Made by a program: the position numbers and the translations under genes. Shown here piece after piece: positions 1 to 10,950 of a DNA stretch of 64,000 bases. The DNA lies in NCBI GenBank assembly GCA_963575745.1, contig CAUYUJ010014210.1, forward strand, positions 52,501 to 116,500, in the 5' to 3' direction. The stretch is from Prorocentrum cordatum. Lineage: Eukaryota > Sar > Dinophyceae > Prorocentrales > Prorocentraceae. The notes beneath the pieces are model-generated. The model was given only the letters and a program-made list of their open reading frames with translations. It searched no databases and was not told the DNA's origin. The stretch's first letter is position 1. The number at the start of each line of letters is the position of its first letter.

Positions 1-261
1 CCATATGTGCATCTATTCGCATGGACCTGTCCGCCGTGAATGTCTAGGCGCAAGAGCTTTCGAATATACACGGGCTTCAGTTGTGACGGTCTGGACATAA
101 ATCTAACTGCGAATGAATTGGAGTGTGAATGAGCCTCAGTAGTACGAGCGCGTCTTTGTGCATGAGCCTGGGGCCTCCTGGGGCCTCCTGAAACCTACTG
201 GGGCTTCCTGGGGTCTCCAGGAGCCTCTTGGGGCCTCCTGGGACCTCCTAGGGAGGTTTCG

Positions 262-530
262 TGCCCCAGGAGAGGCGCAATCTATAGCAACAGACGTACA
301 TAAAACATTGCGGATTAGAGCCACAGGAGAAAGGCAATCTATAGGAACACGCGTAAAACACCAAGGACTCGTGCCCCAGGAGAGGCCCAATATATAGGAA
401 CATACGTAAAACATGTAGGATTGTGTACACAGGAGAAGGACAATCTATAGAAACATACGTATAACATCAAAGAATCGTGCTCCAGGTGAGGCCCAATCGA
501 TAGGAGCATACGTAAAACACATGGGATTGG
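262..530. repeat. 53-57 bp tandem repeat, family A
   Basis: About five copies, beginning near 278, 335, 388, 441 and 494, so spacing is 57, 53, 53 and 53 bp. Each carries a CCCCAGGAGAGG-like box, CAATCTATAGGAAC and ACGTAAAACA. The reverse complement of the same family forms another array at 16735-17110. Confidence 0.8.
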
Positions 531-534
531 AGCC

Positions 535-790
535 ACTCCTGTTGCCTTCTGAGGCCTCCTGCTCCTGGGGCCTCTCGGGGCCTCCTGTTGCCTTCCGAGG
601 CCTCCTGGCGCTTCCTGTTGCCTCCTGGGGCCTCCTGTGGTTTCCTGAGGCCTTCTGGAGCTTCCTGGGGCCTCCTGGAGCCTCTTGGGACATCCTGTGG
701 CCTCTTGAGTCTTTCTGTGGCCTCCTGATGCCTCCTGGGACCTCATGTGGTCTCCTGGGGCCTCCTGGAGCCTGTGGGAGCCTCCTGTGG
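535..790. repeat. CCTGGGGCCTCCTG minisatellite
   Basis: Short imperfect repeats of CCTCCTGGGGCCT about 10-12 bp long. The same type flanks family A on the left (about 165-255) and recurs at 22858-22990. Confidence 0.75.
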
Positions 791-835
791 CATCCTGAGA
801 AGAATCTGCGCCCACGAGCCTGGCCACCAAAACAA

Positions 836-1197
836 GCAAACCGCTCGAGACATCCTCAAAATCTGGCCCACCTGGGAGGTCAAAATGAGCGCCTCGCTCG
901 AGACATCCTCCAAATCTGCTCCGAAAACGAAAGATGCTGGCACAGAAAACATGCAAACCGCTCGAGACATCCCCACAAAATTCCGCGAACGGGACCCCGT
1001 GAAATACCCCCCCGCCGCCCCCCTTAGAGTGCTGAGACGAGCGAATCGCCTGAGACATCCTCCAAATCTGCTCCGAAAACGAAACATGTTGGATCAGAAA
1101 ATGGCCAAACCGCCTGAGACATCCCCACAAAATTCCGCGAACGGGACCCCGTGAAATACCCCCCCGCCGCCCCCCTTAGATTGCTGAGACGAGCGAA
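836..1197. repeat. GAGACATCC satellite, first run
   Basis: About two units of a repeat near 153 bp. Each unit contains two half-units that begin CGCCTGAGACATCC, followed in the second half by CCCGTGAAATACCCCC and a TTAGAGTGCTGA box. Related runs lie at 1940-2826, 3958-4690 and 5985-6715. Confidence 0.8.
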
Positions 1198-1570
1198 TCG
1201 CCTGAGTCTGAGTGATGACTGAGTCTGAGTGATGAGAGAGCATGAGTGAGTCTGAGTGATGAGTGAATCTGAGTGGTGAGTCTGAGTGATGAGTGGTGTG
1301 TCTGAGTGAGGACTGAGTCTGAGTGATGAGTGAGTCTTGATGAGTGAGTCTGAGTGATGAGTGAGTTGGGAATCAAAAACCTCATCTTTGGATATAGGGA
1401 ATCAAGAACCCCATCTTAGGATATGGGGAATAACTTACGTGTGTGTCTGAGTGATGGGTGTGGTGTTCTATCCTGTTCTGTGTCCTTCCGGCGCGGTCCG
1501 CCAATAACAAGAACCCCATCTTTGGATATGGGGAATAACAAGAACCCCATCTTTGGATATGGGGAATTAC
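1198..1570. repeat. GAGTCTGAGTGATGAGT and ATATGGGGAATAA minisatellites
   Basis: From 1198 to about 1372 the sequence is a 17-bp-type repeat of GAGTCTGAGTGATGAGT. From about 1373 to 1570 it is a roughly 27-bp repeat around GGATATGGGGAATAAGAACC. The second type reappears at 7060-7182, directly against the copia element. Confidence 0.8.
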
Positions 1571-1939
1571 TCACTTCGTGGAGCCCCCCATATGTGCATC
1601 TCATGTTTTCTAGTATGCCGTAGTGAGCGTCTGTTCATGAGCGCTTGACTATAATAGCCCGTCCGCGTTGGCGACAGGCCCGACGAAGACGAGTGCATCC
1701 TGATGCGAGTGAGTGAGTATGAGTCCGAGTGGGCTGGGTATGATTGAACATGAGCCTCTTCATCTTCACTCCCCCTCCTCAGCTGCCAGGCCGTGCCCTC
1801 CTCAGCCTGCGGTAACCTCGGAGCGTCCCACGCGTGCATACTCTTACTGCTCCTCCTCCTCCTCCTCCTCCTCCTCCTCCTCCTCCTCCTCCTCCTCCTC
1901 CTCCCCCTCCTTTCCTCCATCTTCAAAATCTGCTATGAA
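1571..1939. repeat. Unit border, low-copy spacer and (TCC)n
   Basis: Contains the second super-unit start (CCCATATGTGCATC near 1589), spacer without recognisable coding, and a pure (TCC)n tract at about 1851-1906. Confidence 0.7.
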
Positions 1940-2826
1940 AGCCAAGGATGTTGAGCACGGAAACGAGCAAACCGCCTGAGGCATCCCCACAAACTGGCCG
2001 CGAACGGGCCCGTGATATACCCCCTGGCGGCTCCCCCATAGGGGTGCTGAAACCAGCGCCCCGCCTGGGACATCCTCACAATCTGCTATGACAGCCAAGG
2101 GTCTTAGGCATGATAACGAGCAAACCGCCTGAGACATCCCCACAAACTGGCCGCGAACGGGCCCGTGATATACCCCCTGGCGGCTCTCCTTAAGGGTGCT
2201 GAAACCAGCGCCCCGCCTGAGACATCCTCACAATCTGCTATGAAAGCCAAGGGTGTTGAGCACGACAGCGAGCAAACCGCCTGAGACATCCCCACAAACT
2301 GGCCGCGAACGGGCCCGTGATATACCCCCTGGCGGCTCCCCTTAGGGGTGCTAAAACCAGCGCCCTCCCCCCTGAGACATCCCCACCATCTGCTATGAAA
2401 GCCACGGATGTTGAGCACGAAAACGAGCAAACCGCCTGACGCATCCCAACAAACTGGCGGCGAACGGGCCCGTGGTATACCACCTGGCGGCTCCCCTTAG
2501 GGGTGCTGAAACCAGCGCACCGCCTGAGACATCCCTACAATCTGCTATGCAAGCCACGGGTGTTGAGCACGAAAACGAACAAACCGCATGACACATCCCC
2601 ACAAACTGGCCGCGAACGGGCCCGTGATATACCCCCTGGCGGCTCTCCTTAAGGGTGCTGAAACCAGCGCCCCGCCTGAGACATCCTCACAATCTGCGAT
2701 GAAAGCCAAGGACGCCGAGCACGACAACGAGCAAACCGCATGACGCATCCCCACAAACTGGCCGCGAACGGGCCCGTGATATACCCCCTGGCGGCTCCCC
2801 TTAGGGGTGCTGAAACCAGCGCCCCG
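1940..2826. repeat. GAGACATCC satellite, second run
   Basis: About six units near 152 bp. A typical unit reads GCCTGAGACATCCTCACAA, then GAGCAAACCGCCTGAGACAT, then GCGAACGGGCCCGTGATATA, then GGTGCTGAAACCAGCG. The 15-mer GAGACATCCTCACAA is also in the 131-bp satellite at 54.8-56.9 kb. Confidence 0.85.
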
Positions 2827-3009
2827 AATATGAGCAAGTCTGGGTGTGCGCCAGTCTGAATATGAGTAAGTATGAGCAAGTCTGGGTATGAGCAAGTCTG
2901 GGCATGAGTAAGTCCGACAGGAGGGGAGGACAAAGGAGGAGGAGGAGAGGAGGAGAGGAGGAGGAGGATGAGGAGAGGAAGTAAGAGGCGCCCACGTAAT
3001 AATTATTCG

Positions 3010-5916
3010 GCGCGGGGCTCCCCATATGTGCATCCCATTATATTGGTACGTCTTTCTCTTGATATCTGTCAATGAGCACCTGCGTGCGAGGGCCAACCGC
3101 TCGCTCGAGACATTCCCTCAGTCTGCAAGCATGGGTGCGACCAATAGCAACTCTGAGAGCGACTGATTCTGAGTTTGAGTTAATCTGGGTGCGATTGAGC
3201 CTGGGTTTGAGTGGGTATGCGGTTAAATCTGAGCACGGGTGCGCCTGTGTGCGGGTGGGTCTGGGTATGGACGAATCTGAACGTGAGCCAGTCTGTGATT
3301 GAGCGGATCGTAGCATGATGAGTCTGAGCATGAATGAGTCTGGGCTCGAGTGGGTCTGAGTGTGAGAAAAGTGTGTGTTAATGAATCTGAGTGCGAGTGA
3401 ACCGAGTGTGATTGGGTATGGATGTGAGGCAGTCTGAGTGTGAGTCGGTCTGCGTTTGAGCGGACCGAAGGATGATGAGTCTGAGCAGGAGCGAGTCTGA
3501 GTATGAGTGGTTCTGAGCGTGAGTCTGAGTGTGAGTAAGTTTAAGTATGGATATGAGCGAGTCTAAATGCGAGTGAGCCTGCGTGTGGCTGAGTCTGAGT
3601 ATGAGTGAGTATGAATGTAGAAGAGTGAAGGAGAGCGGAGAGCGAAGGAGAGTGAGGCGGAAGCGTTTGAGTAAAACCTAAAGTTTTGGAACATCGAACC
3701 TCGATCGTCTGGCCCTGGTTCCTCGAATTGCCCACGTCCTCCTCCTCCTCCTCCTCCTCCTCCTCATCATCATCATCATCAGCATCATCATCATCATCAT
3801 CATCATCATCCCCTTCCTGTTTCTGCTCCTACCGTGTTCATGCTGTCCTCCTTCTCCTCCTCCTCCTCCTCGTCCTCCTCCTCGTTTCCTCCTTCTCTTC
3901 CTCCTCCGCCTCCTCCTCCTCCTCCTCCTCCTCCTCCTCCTCCTTGGGAGTGCTGAAACCAGCAAATCGCCCGAGACATCCTCCCAAAACTGCTCCGAAA
4001 ACGACAGATGCCCAGCATCATAACGGCCAAACCGCCTGAGACATCCCCGCGAACTGGGCGCGAACGTCCTCCAAATCTGCTCCGACAGCGAAACATGTTG
4101 GAAGAAAGAATGCCAAACCAACTGAGACATCCCCACAACATCCCGCGAAAGGGGCCGAGTGAAATACCCCCCCGCCGCTCCCCTTAGAATGCTGAAACCA
4201 GCGAGTCGCCTGAGACATCCTCCAAAACTGCCCCGACCGCGAAACATGTTGGAAGAGAAAATGGCCAAACCGCCTGAGACATCCCAGCAAAATCCCGCGA
4301 AAAGGACCGAGTGAAATACCCCCCCGCCGCTCCCCTCAGGAGTGCTGAAACCAGCGAATCGCCTGAGACATCCTCCAAAACTGTTCTGAAAGCGAAACAT
4401 GTTGGAAGAAAAAATGGCCAAACCGCCTGAGACAACCCTACAAAATCCCGCGAAAGGGGCCGAGTGAAATACACCCCGCCGCTCCCCGTAGAAGTGCTGA
4501 AACCAGCGAGTCGCCTGAGACATCCTCCAAAGCTGCTCCGAAAACGAAACATGTTGGAAGAGAAAATGGCCAAACCGCCTGAGCCATCCCTACGAAAACC
4601 TGCGAAAGGGGCCGAATGAAATACCCCCCCGCCGCTCCCCCTTAGGAGTGCTGAAGCCACAGAGTCGCCTGATACATCCTCAACATCGGTGTGTGTGAGT
4701 CATCCGATGAAATGGACCTGAGTGAGTGTAGTGAATGTATGAGTACAAGTACGAGTGAGTATGAGTGATGAGTGAGCCTGAGTGATGAGTGAATCTGAAT
4801 GATGAGTGAGTCTGAGTGATGAGTGATGAGTCTAAGTCATGACTGAGTCCGAGTGATGAGTGAGTCTGAGTGATGAGTGAGTCTGAGTGATGAGTGGGCC
4901 TGAGTGACGAATGAGTCTGAGTGATGAGTGAGTGGGTCTGAGTGAGAGGAGTGGTGTGTTCTCTCTCCCCCGGCGCGGCCCGTCAATAATTACTCGACGC
5001 GGGGCTCCCCATACGTGCATCTCAGTATATGTGTACGTCTTTCTCTTGATATCTGTCAATGAACGCCTGTGTGCGAGGGCCAACCGCTCGCTCGAGACAT
5101 TCCCACAGTCTGCAAGCATGAGTGCGACCAATAGCAAATCCGAGAGCGACTGATTCTGAGTGTGAGTTAACCTGGGTGCGGTTGAGCCTGGGTTTGAGTG
5201 GGTATGCGTGTGAGTAAATATGAGCGCGAGTGCGTCTGTGTGCGAGTGGGTCTGAGTATGGACGAATCTGACGTGAGCCAGTCTGTGATTGAGCGGATCG
5301 TAGCATGATGAGTCTGAACATGAGTGAGTCTGGGCTTGAGTGGGTCTGAGTGTGAGAAAAAGTGTGTGTTAATGAATATTAGTGCGAGTGGGCCGAGTGT
5401 GATTGGGTATGGATGTGAGGCAGTCTGAATGTGAGTCGGTCTGCGTTTGAGCGGACCGAAGGATGATGAGTCTGAGCAGGAGCGAGTCTGAGTATGAGTG
5501 GTTCTGAGCGCGGGTCTGAGTGTGAGTAAGTTTAAGTATGGATATGAGCGAGTCTAAGTGCGAGTGAGCATGCGTGTGACTGAGTTTGACTATGAATGAG
5601 TATGAATGCAGAAGAGTGAAGGAGAGCGGAGAGCGAAGGAGAGTGAGGCGGAAGCGTTTGAGTAAAACCTAAAGCTTTGGAACATCGAACCTCGATCGTC
5701 GGGCCCTGGCTACTCGAGTTGCCCACGTCCTCCTCCTCCTCCTCCTCCTCCTCCTCCTCCTCATCATCATCATCATCATCATCAGCATCATCATCATCAT
5801 CATCATCATCCCTTTCCTGCTTCTGCTCCTACCGTGTTCATGCTGTCCTCCTTCTCCTCCTCCTCCTCCTCCTCCTCGTCCTCTTCCTCCTCCTCTTCGC
5901 TTCCTCCTTCTCTTCC

Positions 5917-5948
<32 letters not shown>

Positions 5949-7060
5949 CTCCTCCTCCTCCTCCTCCTTGGGAGTGTTGAAACCAGCAAATCGCCCGAGA
6001 CATTCTCCCAAAATTGCTCCGAACACGACATATGCCCAGCATCATAACGGCCAAACCGCCTGAGGCATCCCCGCAAACTGGGCGCGAACGTCCTCCAAAT
6101 CTGCTCCGACAGCGAAACATGTTGGAAGAAAAAAATGGCCAAACCGCCTGAGACATCCCAACAAAATCCCGCGAAAAGGGCCGAGTGAAATACCCCCCCG
6201 CCGCTCCCCTTAGAGTGCTGAAACCAGCGAATCGCCTGAGACATCCTCCAAATCTGCTCCGAAAGCGAAACATGTTGGAAGAGAAAATGGCCAAACCGCC
6301 TGAACCATCCCTACAAAATCCCGCGAAAGGGGCCGAGTGAAATACCCCCCCGCCGCTCCCCTCAGGAGTGCTGAAACCAGCGAATCGCCTGAGACATCCT
6401 CCAAAACTGTTCCGAAAGCGAAACATGTTGGAAGAGAAAATAGCCAAACCGCCTGAAACATCCCCACAACATCCAGCGAAAGGGGCCGAATGAAATACAC
6501 CCCCCGCCGCTCCCCTCAGGAGTGCTGAAACCAGCGAATCGCCCGAGACATCCTCCAAATCTGCTCCGAAAACGAAACATGCTGGAAGAGAAAATGGCCA
6601 AACCGCCTGAGCCATCCCTACAAAATCCCGCGAAAGGGGCCGAATGAAATACCCCCCCGCCGCTCCCCTTAGGAACGCTGAAGCCACAGAATCGCCTGAC
6701 ACATCCTCACCATCAGTGTGTGTGAGTCATCCGATGAGTGGACCTGAGTGAGTGTAGTGAATGTATGAGTACAAGTACGAGTGAGTCTGAGTGATGAGTG
6801 AGTCTGAGTGATGAGTGAGTCTGAGTGATGCGTGAGTCTGAGTGATGAGTGATGAGTCTGGGTCATGACTGAGTCCGAGTGATGAGTGGGTCTGAGTGAT
6901 GAGTGAGTCTGAGTGATGAGTGGGTCTGAGTGATGAGTGGGCCTGAGTGACTGACTGAGTCTGAATGATGAGGGAGTCTGAGTGATGACTGAGTCTGAGT
7001 GGGTCTGAGTGAGAGGAGGTGAGGTGGTGTTATGTTCTCTCTCTGTTCCTCCGGCGCGGT
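3010..7060. repeat. 2-kb tandem duplication
   Basis: Two copies, about 3010-4990 and 4991-7060. Matching landmarks sit about 1.99-2.03 kb apart: CTTTCTCTTGATATCTGTCA (3051 and 5039), GAATTGCCCACGTCCTCC versus GAGTTGCCCACGTCCTCC (3725 and 5716), CATAACGGCCAAACCGCC (4018 and 6043), and GTGTGTGAGTCATCCGATGA (about 4692 and 6718). Each copy holds a GAGTCTGAGTGTGAG stretch, (CTC)n/(ATC)n tracts and a GAGACATCC run. Confidence 0.85.
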
Positions 7061-7182
7061 CCGCCAATAACAAGAAACCCATACTTAGGATATGGGGAAC
7101 AAGAACTCCATACTTAGGATATGGGGAACAAGAACCCCATCTTAGGAGATGGGGAATAAGAACCCCATCTTAGGATATGGGG
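7060..7182. repeat. 27-bp GGATATGGGGAATAA repeat at the copia junction
   Basis: Four to five copies of the repeat also seen at 1373-1570. The last copy runs without spacer into the copia terminal repeat; the pentamer AATAA is common to both sides of the junction. Confidence 0.8.
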
Positions 7183-7245
7183 AATAAAACGGCAGCGGTG
7201 GGCAAAGGATGCAACACAAAACCCTTCGGGAGTGAGCTTGGATCA
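7183..7245 (-). repeat. Putative 3' LTR, truncated
   Basis: Positions 7183-7240 match 16177-16234 with one difference in 58 bases (CAAAGG versus CAAGGG). Read on the minus strand the repeat begins TGATCCAAGCTC here and TGTTTCAAGCTC on the right, so both start with the TG expected of an LTR. Only about 63 bp survive before the sequence turns into the 27-bp satellite. Confidence 0.55.
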
Positions 7246-7255
7246 CGCTCCTCCT
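7246..7255 (-). promoter_or_regulatory. Putative polypurine tract
   Basis: The minus strand reads AGGAGGAGCG immediately upstream of the TG that begins the 3' terminal repeat. This is where a plus-strand priming purine tract of an LTR element should be. The tract is short, so the call rests mainly on position. Confidence 0.4.
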
Positions 7256-7661
7256 AGTCGCCGTCTCAGTCGGTCGTGGCCTCTGACAGGCCTGAGCGGG
7301 GACTATCGCAAACAAGTCACTCGCCGGCAAAAAAACACGAATATAAGCAAGCAGACGGCTTGCATGGTATAACATATCATACAAGGTGTACCCAGCAATG
7401 GCCAGGGTTCGATCGCGATGCGACAAAACCCAACAAGGAATATAACCATCTTCTCAATATACTAGGTGCGATCGTCATCACAACAAAAACTGTGCGCACT
7501 GAAACGAACGAAGCTTCAAAACAAACGCGGTGTTACGTGTGGACTTTGATCCGGGTGTAAAAACTGCGATTCGGAAAACATACATCTTGACCAGGCGTAT
7601 AGTATAGGCAGTAGAAGATTTCTGGTCTGATCGGCCAAACTGCCGTCAAACCAAGCGGGGG
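7256..7661 (-). other. Copia 3' untranslated region
   Basis: AT-richer sequence between the end of the accessory reading frame and the putative polypurine tract. No reading frame with family features and no repeat was recognised. Confidence 0.5.
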
Positions 7662-8568
7662 TCACCTTTTCTTCGGCTTCGCTGGTTTGTCCGCTAGATC
7701 TGTTCCCCGCCAAACATCTCGGCCTGTGAGCTTCCAGCAACGGCCCTTGAGGTCGTTCATCGCACTCTCCGGGAAGATCGTGAAATCGGGATTTTCAAAA
7801 TGATAATGCCGAAGCAGCCACGAAGCGTGCTTCTTGCAGGTCTTGCAAGTGATGTATACACTACGTGGGTTGTGGCCGATGATCACATCAAGATAAGTAA
7901 TGCCAGTCACGCAACTGATCATGTCACTCGGCTGCACCGTCGGGGAAAATCCGCTCCACGACGCAACACTGGCTGATGAGGCTGAAACGGAATTCGATGA
8001 ACTCGTCACGGAAGCCACGGTTGGTGATGCAGGGGCCGAACTTCCCTGCGACTTTACTGATCTGGACCGTCCAGATCCCCGTGCCCCGTGCTGATGCTGG
8101 TGATGGCGGTGCGCTGGCTGGTGGTGGTTCTGTCGGTACCTGTGGCGGCGGCGTCTGCTGAATCGCAGCCGATGCTACTGAACTTGATGCCTGTGCGCTG
8201 CTGAATACGTCCGCGTGGGACATCGTGATGTCACCATCGTGGTCGCGATCCTCTGGGATCGTGGGTGGTATGTTGCGGCGTCGGCCGAGCACGCGGCCGT
8301 CCCATCCAGGGTGCTCCCCCATGGCCTTCGCCTCGGCGGCGCTCTCCTCGTTTGCGATCGCGTTGTTCTGCCTCAAGATCGTCCAGAGCGTCATGAAGAT
8401 GCCGGAACCGATAGTCATGCCGAGGACAAGCGTGACCGTCAACAGGCCAATATAGAAACTGTAGTCCTGCATAGTCGGCGTGAGCGTAGGCTGTCCCTGG
8501 ACTTTTCCAAGGCAGGTGAATGGGACTGACTGATGTGAGCATAGCAGCGCGTGGCTGCCGGGTCCCAT
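7662..8568 (-). pseudogene. Accessory 3' reading frame of the copia element (membrane segment plus Cys motif)
   Basis: Downstream of RNase H there is a further coding stretch in two frames joined by a slip near 7930-7980. The first part (8568 to about 7980) contains a strong membrane segment, YSFYIGLLTVTLVLGMTIGS with following hydrophobics at about 8390-8480, then a basic and proline-rich linker. The second part (to 7662) has CKTCKKHASWLLRHYHF, a possible metal site, and a basic C-terminus. I do not recognise a named family. Its place after pol is that of env-like or accessory genes in some plant copia elements; function is unknown. A host-derived exon captured by the element is an alternative. 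Confidence 0.5.
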
Positions 8569-9440
8569 AGGTATGTTTGCGAGCCCCGAAGAACGACAGC
8601 AAGACGCCAGCCTCCATCGTCTTCGTCAAGGCGTCCGCGACCATGTCCCAGGTAGGGATCCAGCTGAGCTTGAGCGCGCTGTCGGGGTGCACGGCCTCCT
8701 TGATCATGGAGGCGACGATGCGGAACCGCTCGTCAGTAGACTGGCCCACATCTGAAGCGATGTGCGTCACGAGACCATGCTGTCGCTGTAGATCTCCCCA
8801 GGGCGCTTGTTGGCGAGCACGTCGATATGCTTGAGCGCCGTCTTGGGGTTGTAGGCCTCGGTCAGCAGCTGTCGGAACCACATGTTGGTCTCCGACCCCT
8901 CGAGGGTAGTGTAGCCCTCGGCAGCGAGGGTCGACTTCACCGACCTCTTGACTGTGCCAGAGTGCCAGGCGACGGGCAGGCACAGGTCGTACTAGCCGCC
9001 GACGACGTCACGCGGGCGATGGGTGAGCCCCATCACCATGCCCCACTGGCTCTTGACGCCGTTCACGTTGGCGAACGCGGCGTCGCTGAAGCACGCGGTG
9101 ATCGCCGTCTTCAGGTCGACGAGCTTGCGCTTGAGCACGATCGCGAAGTTCGCGGTGGAGTGCACATCTGCGACTGTCTTGTCGAGCGTCTTCGCGTCGG
9201 CCACGGTGGCGACGTTGGTGCGTCGAGCTGCAAAGCTCACTGGGCAGGCGATGTCCACCCGGGTCTGCGCTGCTAGCCACAACAGCTGCCCGAGCGTGTG
9301 GCGGTAGCTCGTCACCTCGGTGGCGGCGAGTCGGTCCTCAGCTCCTCGGCCCCTCTGGGCCTTCAAGTCGACGTAGTCCACCTGCGCGGCAGCGGTGGCC
9401 TGGGTCACGCGGAACTCGTCGTCGAGCTTGCTAATCGTAC
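8500..9440 (-). pseudogene. Copia RNase H region
   Basis: Two frames cover this part. The segment 9408-8992 reads YRHTLGQLLWLAAQTRVDIA, then RTNVATVADAKTL and CFSDAAFANVNG, the connection and first RNase H motifs of copia pol. The segment from 8983 continues with HIASDVGQSTDERFRIV and SWIPTWDMVADALTKTME, the conserved end of copia RNase H, in which the ADALTK motif carries the last acidic residue. A stop near 8993 and a frame change separate the two halves. Role in an intact element: removing RNA from the RNA-DNA hybrid. Confidence 0.85.
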
Positions 9441-10792
9441 GTCCGCAGTACTTGATGGCCCCTTCGACTGGCTTGAGGTGTAGCTTCTTCCCCAGCGATG
9501 TGATAGTGGCCTTCCACTTGGTGGAGTTGTTGCGCCGGCGATAAGGAAGTCATCCACATGTGAGTGGACCACGCGGCGAGCCCACCTTCGTCATAGAAGT
9601 AGTAGAGGCCCTTCTCGAGCTTGCTCTCTACGAGGCCGTGCTCGGCGAAGACCTTCTGCGCATAGAGGTGCCGCTGCCTCCTGGCGTCGCGCGTCCCGTA
9701 GATCGCGCCTGTGGCCATCGCGATCTCGCCAGGCTGGGTCCCCGGCGGCGGGTTCTTGGCTGGCATGCGCAGGAGCAGTAGCCTCTCAATGTTACCCGAC
9801 TGCAGGTAGACCGTCATCGCGTCGTAGGACGATATGTCCCAGTCCTTCGGGGCCGCCGCGGCCAGGGCCAGGTGCAGCGCGCCCCTAGACCCTGCAGGCG
9901 CGTCCGCCCTGATCTGCGACTCGTCCTCCTGGCAACCCTGCGCGACCAGGCGCGCCTTCATGATGTTCTGGCCCCTGCTGGTCAGCGCCCAGCGCGCGCC
10001 CACAGGGCGGATGCCAGGGCTGCGCCGCAGGAGCTCCTTCAGCTCCTTGGGCGGGAGCTTCTTGTAGGCGCCGAACTCCGTCCACCTGAACCACTCGGTC
10101 TTCGTGGCGGCGTCCATGTTCTTCTTCTCGGTGGCACTCAGCGCGTCGTACTTGAGCTCCTTGGCGGTCGCGTTGCCCGTGAGAGCTGCCTCGCGGAGCC
10201 GCGTGCTTGCGTAGAGCTCGTCCGCGCGCTTTGGAAGTAGTTGTCTAAGTAGAGGTCGAACTTGTTCGTGTCCTTCGGCCGCTTGAAGCACTTTGGCAGA
10301 TCGTCCAAGATCCTTGTGCTCGGCAGCGCGCTCGCGGGTTTCGAGCTCGCGCTGGCGGTCATGTTGCAATGCCACTGGTGCGTTCTCCCGTTGAACTTGG
10401 CGCTGCTTGGTCCCGCGCTGGTTCTCGGTGTCCGGTGGGCGCCGCGACGTCGTCTCCTGGCGCGCCTGCTCCTCCGCAATCTTGGCCCATTCTCGAATCA
10501 TGTCCGAGCCATCGGACTCGATGTCATCGTCGACCGGGCCCTGAGGGGCAGGTTCAGGAAGTCGAAAATCTGCGGCAGCAGCGGCGGAAGTGGCTGCAGG
10601 AGCGGCAGCATCGCCTGAGTCTGAGGCTGGCGCCGGCGGGTCGACAGCCGCTGGCGGCGGCGGCGGCTCCGCTGGCGGCGGCAGAGGCGGGGGCTGCTGT
10701 GCGTCTCCCCCCGAAGGCGGTGGGGCCGGTCCTCCACTGCCGCTTGCTCCTCCACTGGTTGTGAAATCGCCGTCTCCCTGGCGGCGTGCCAA
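9431..10792 (-). pseudogene. Copia reverse transcriptase (RVT_2 type) with proline-rich leader
   Basis: The first 200 or so residues are proline/alanine-rich and then charged. The RT core follows: MDAATKTEWFRWTEFGAYK, GIRPVGARWALTSRG, KARLVAQGCQEDES, then SYDAMTVYLQSGNIERLLL (motif A region with its Asp) and AIYGTRDARRQ. The catalytic HVDD, equivalent to YVDD, is encoded at 9549-9560 in the neighbouring frame, so a one-base slip lies just upstream near 9565. The family would copy element RNA into cDNA in a virus-like particle. Confidence 0.88.
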
Positions 10793-10950
10793 CCATTCAG
10801 CGTACTTATGAGCGCGCTGGTTCGCTTCGGAATGCTCGATGTTGCCGAAGTTGTGCTGCTGGATGGCCGGCTGATGGTCGGGTGCTGGTAGCGCTGGTGG
10901 TGCGGGAGGCTGACCGTCACTGCGGGGGCGCTTCTTCGGTGTCGGTCCCG

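Larger units (their letters stand above)
1..7182. repeat. Higher-order satellite block with four diverged units
   Basis: The block is built from repeated super-units. Each opens with the sequence CCCATATGTGCATC (at 1, about 1589, 3023 and 5008), preceded where visible by a GGCGCGG-CCG-CAATAA border (about 1490, 4973, 7053). A unit then runs through GAGTCTGAGTG-type minisatellite, CTC/ATC microsatellite, a run of about 153-bp repeats containing GAGACATCC, and a GAGTCTGAGTGATGAGT run. The last two units are the closest copies. All reading frames here are repeat-derived; I see no gene. Confidence 0.85.
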
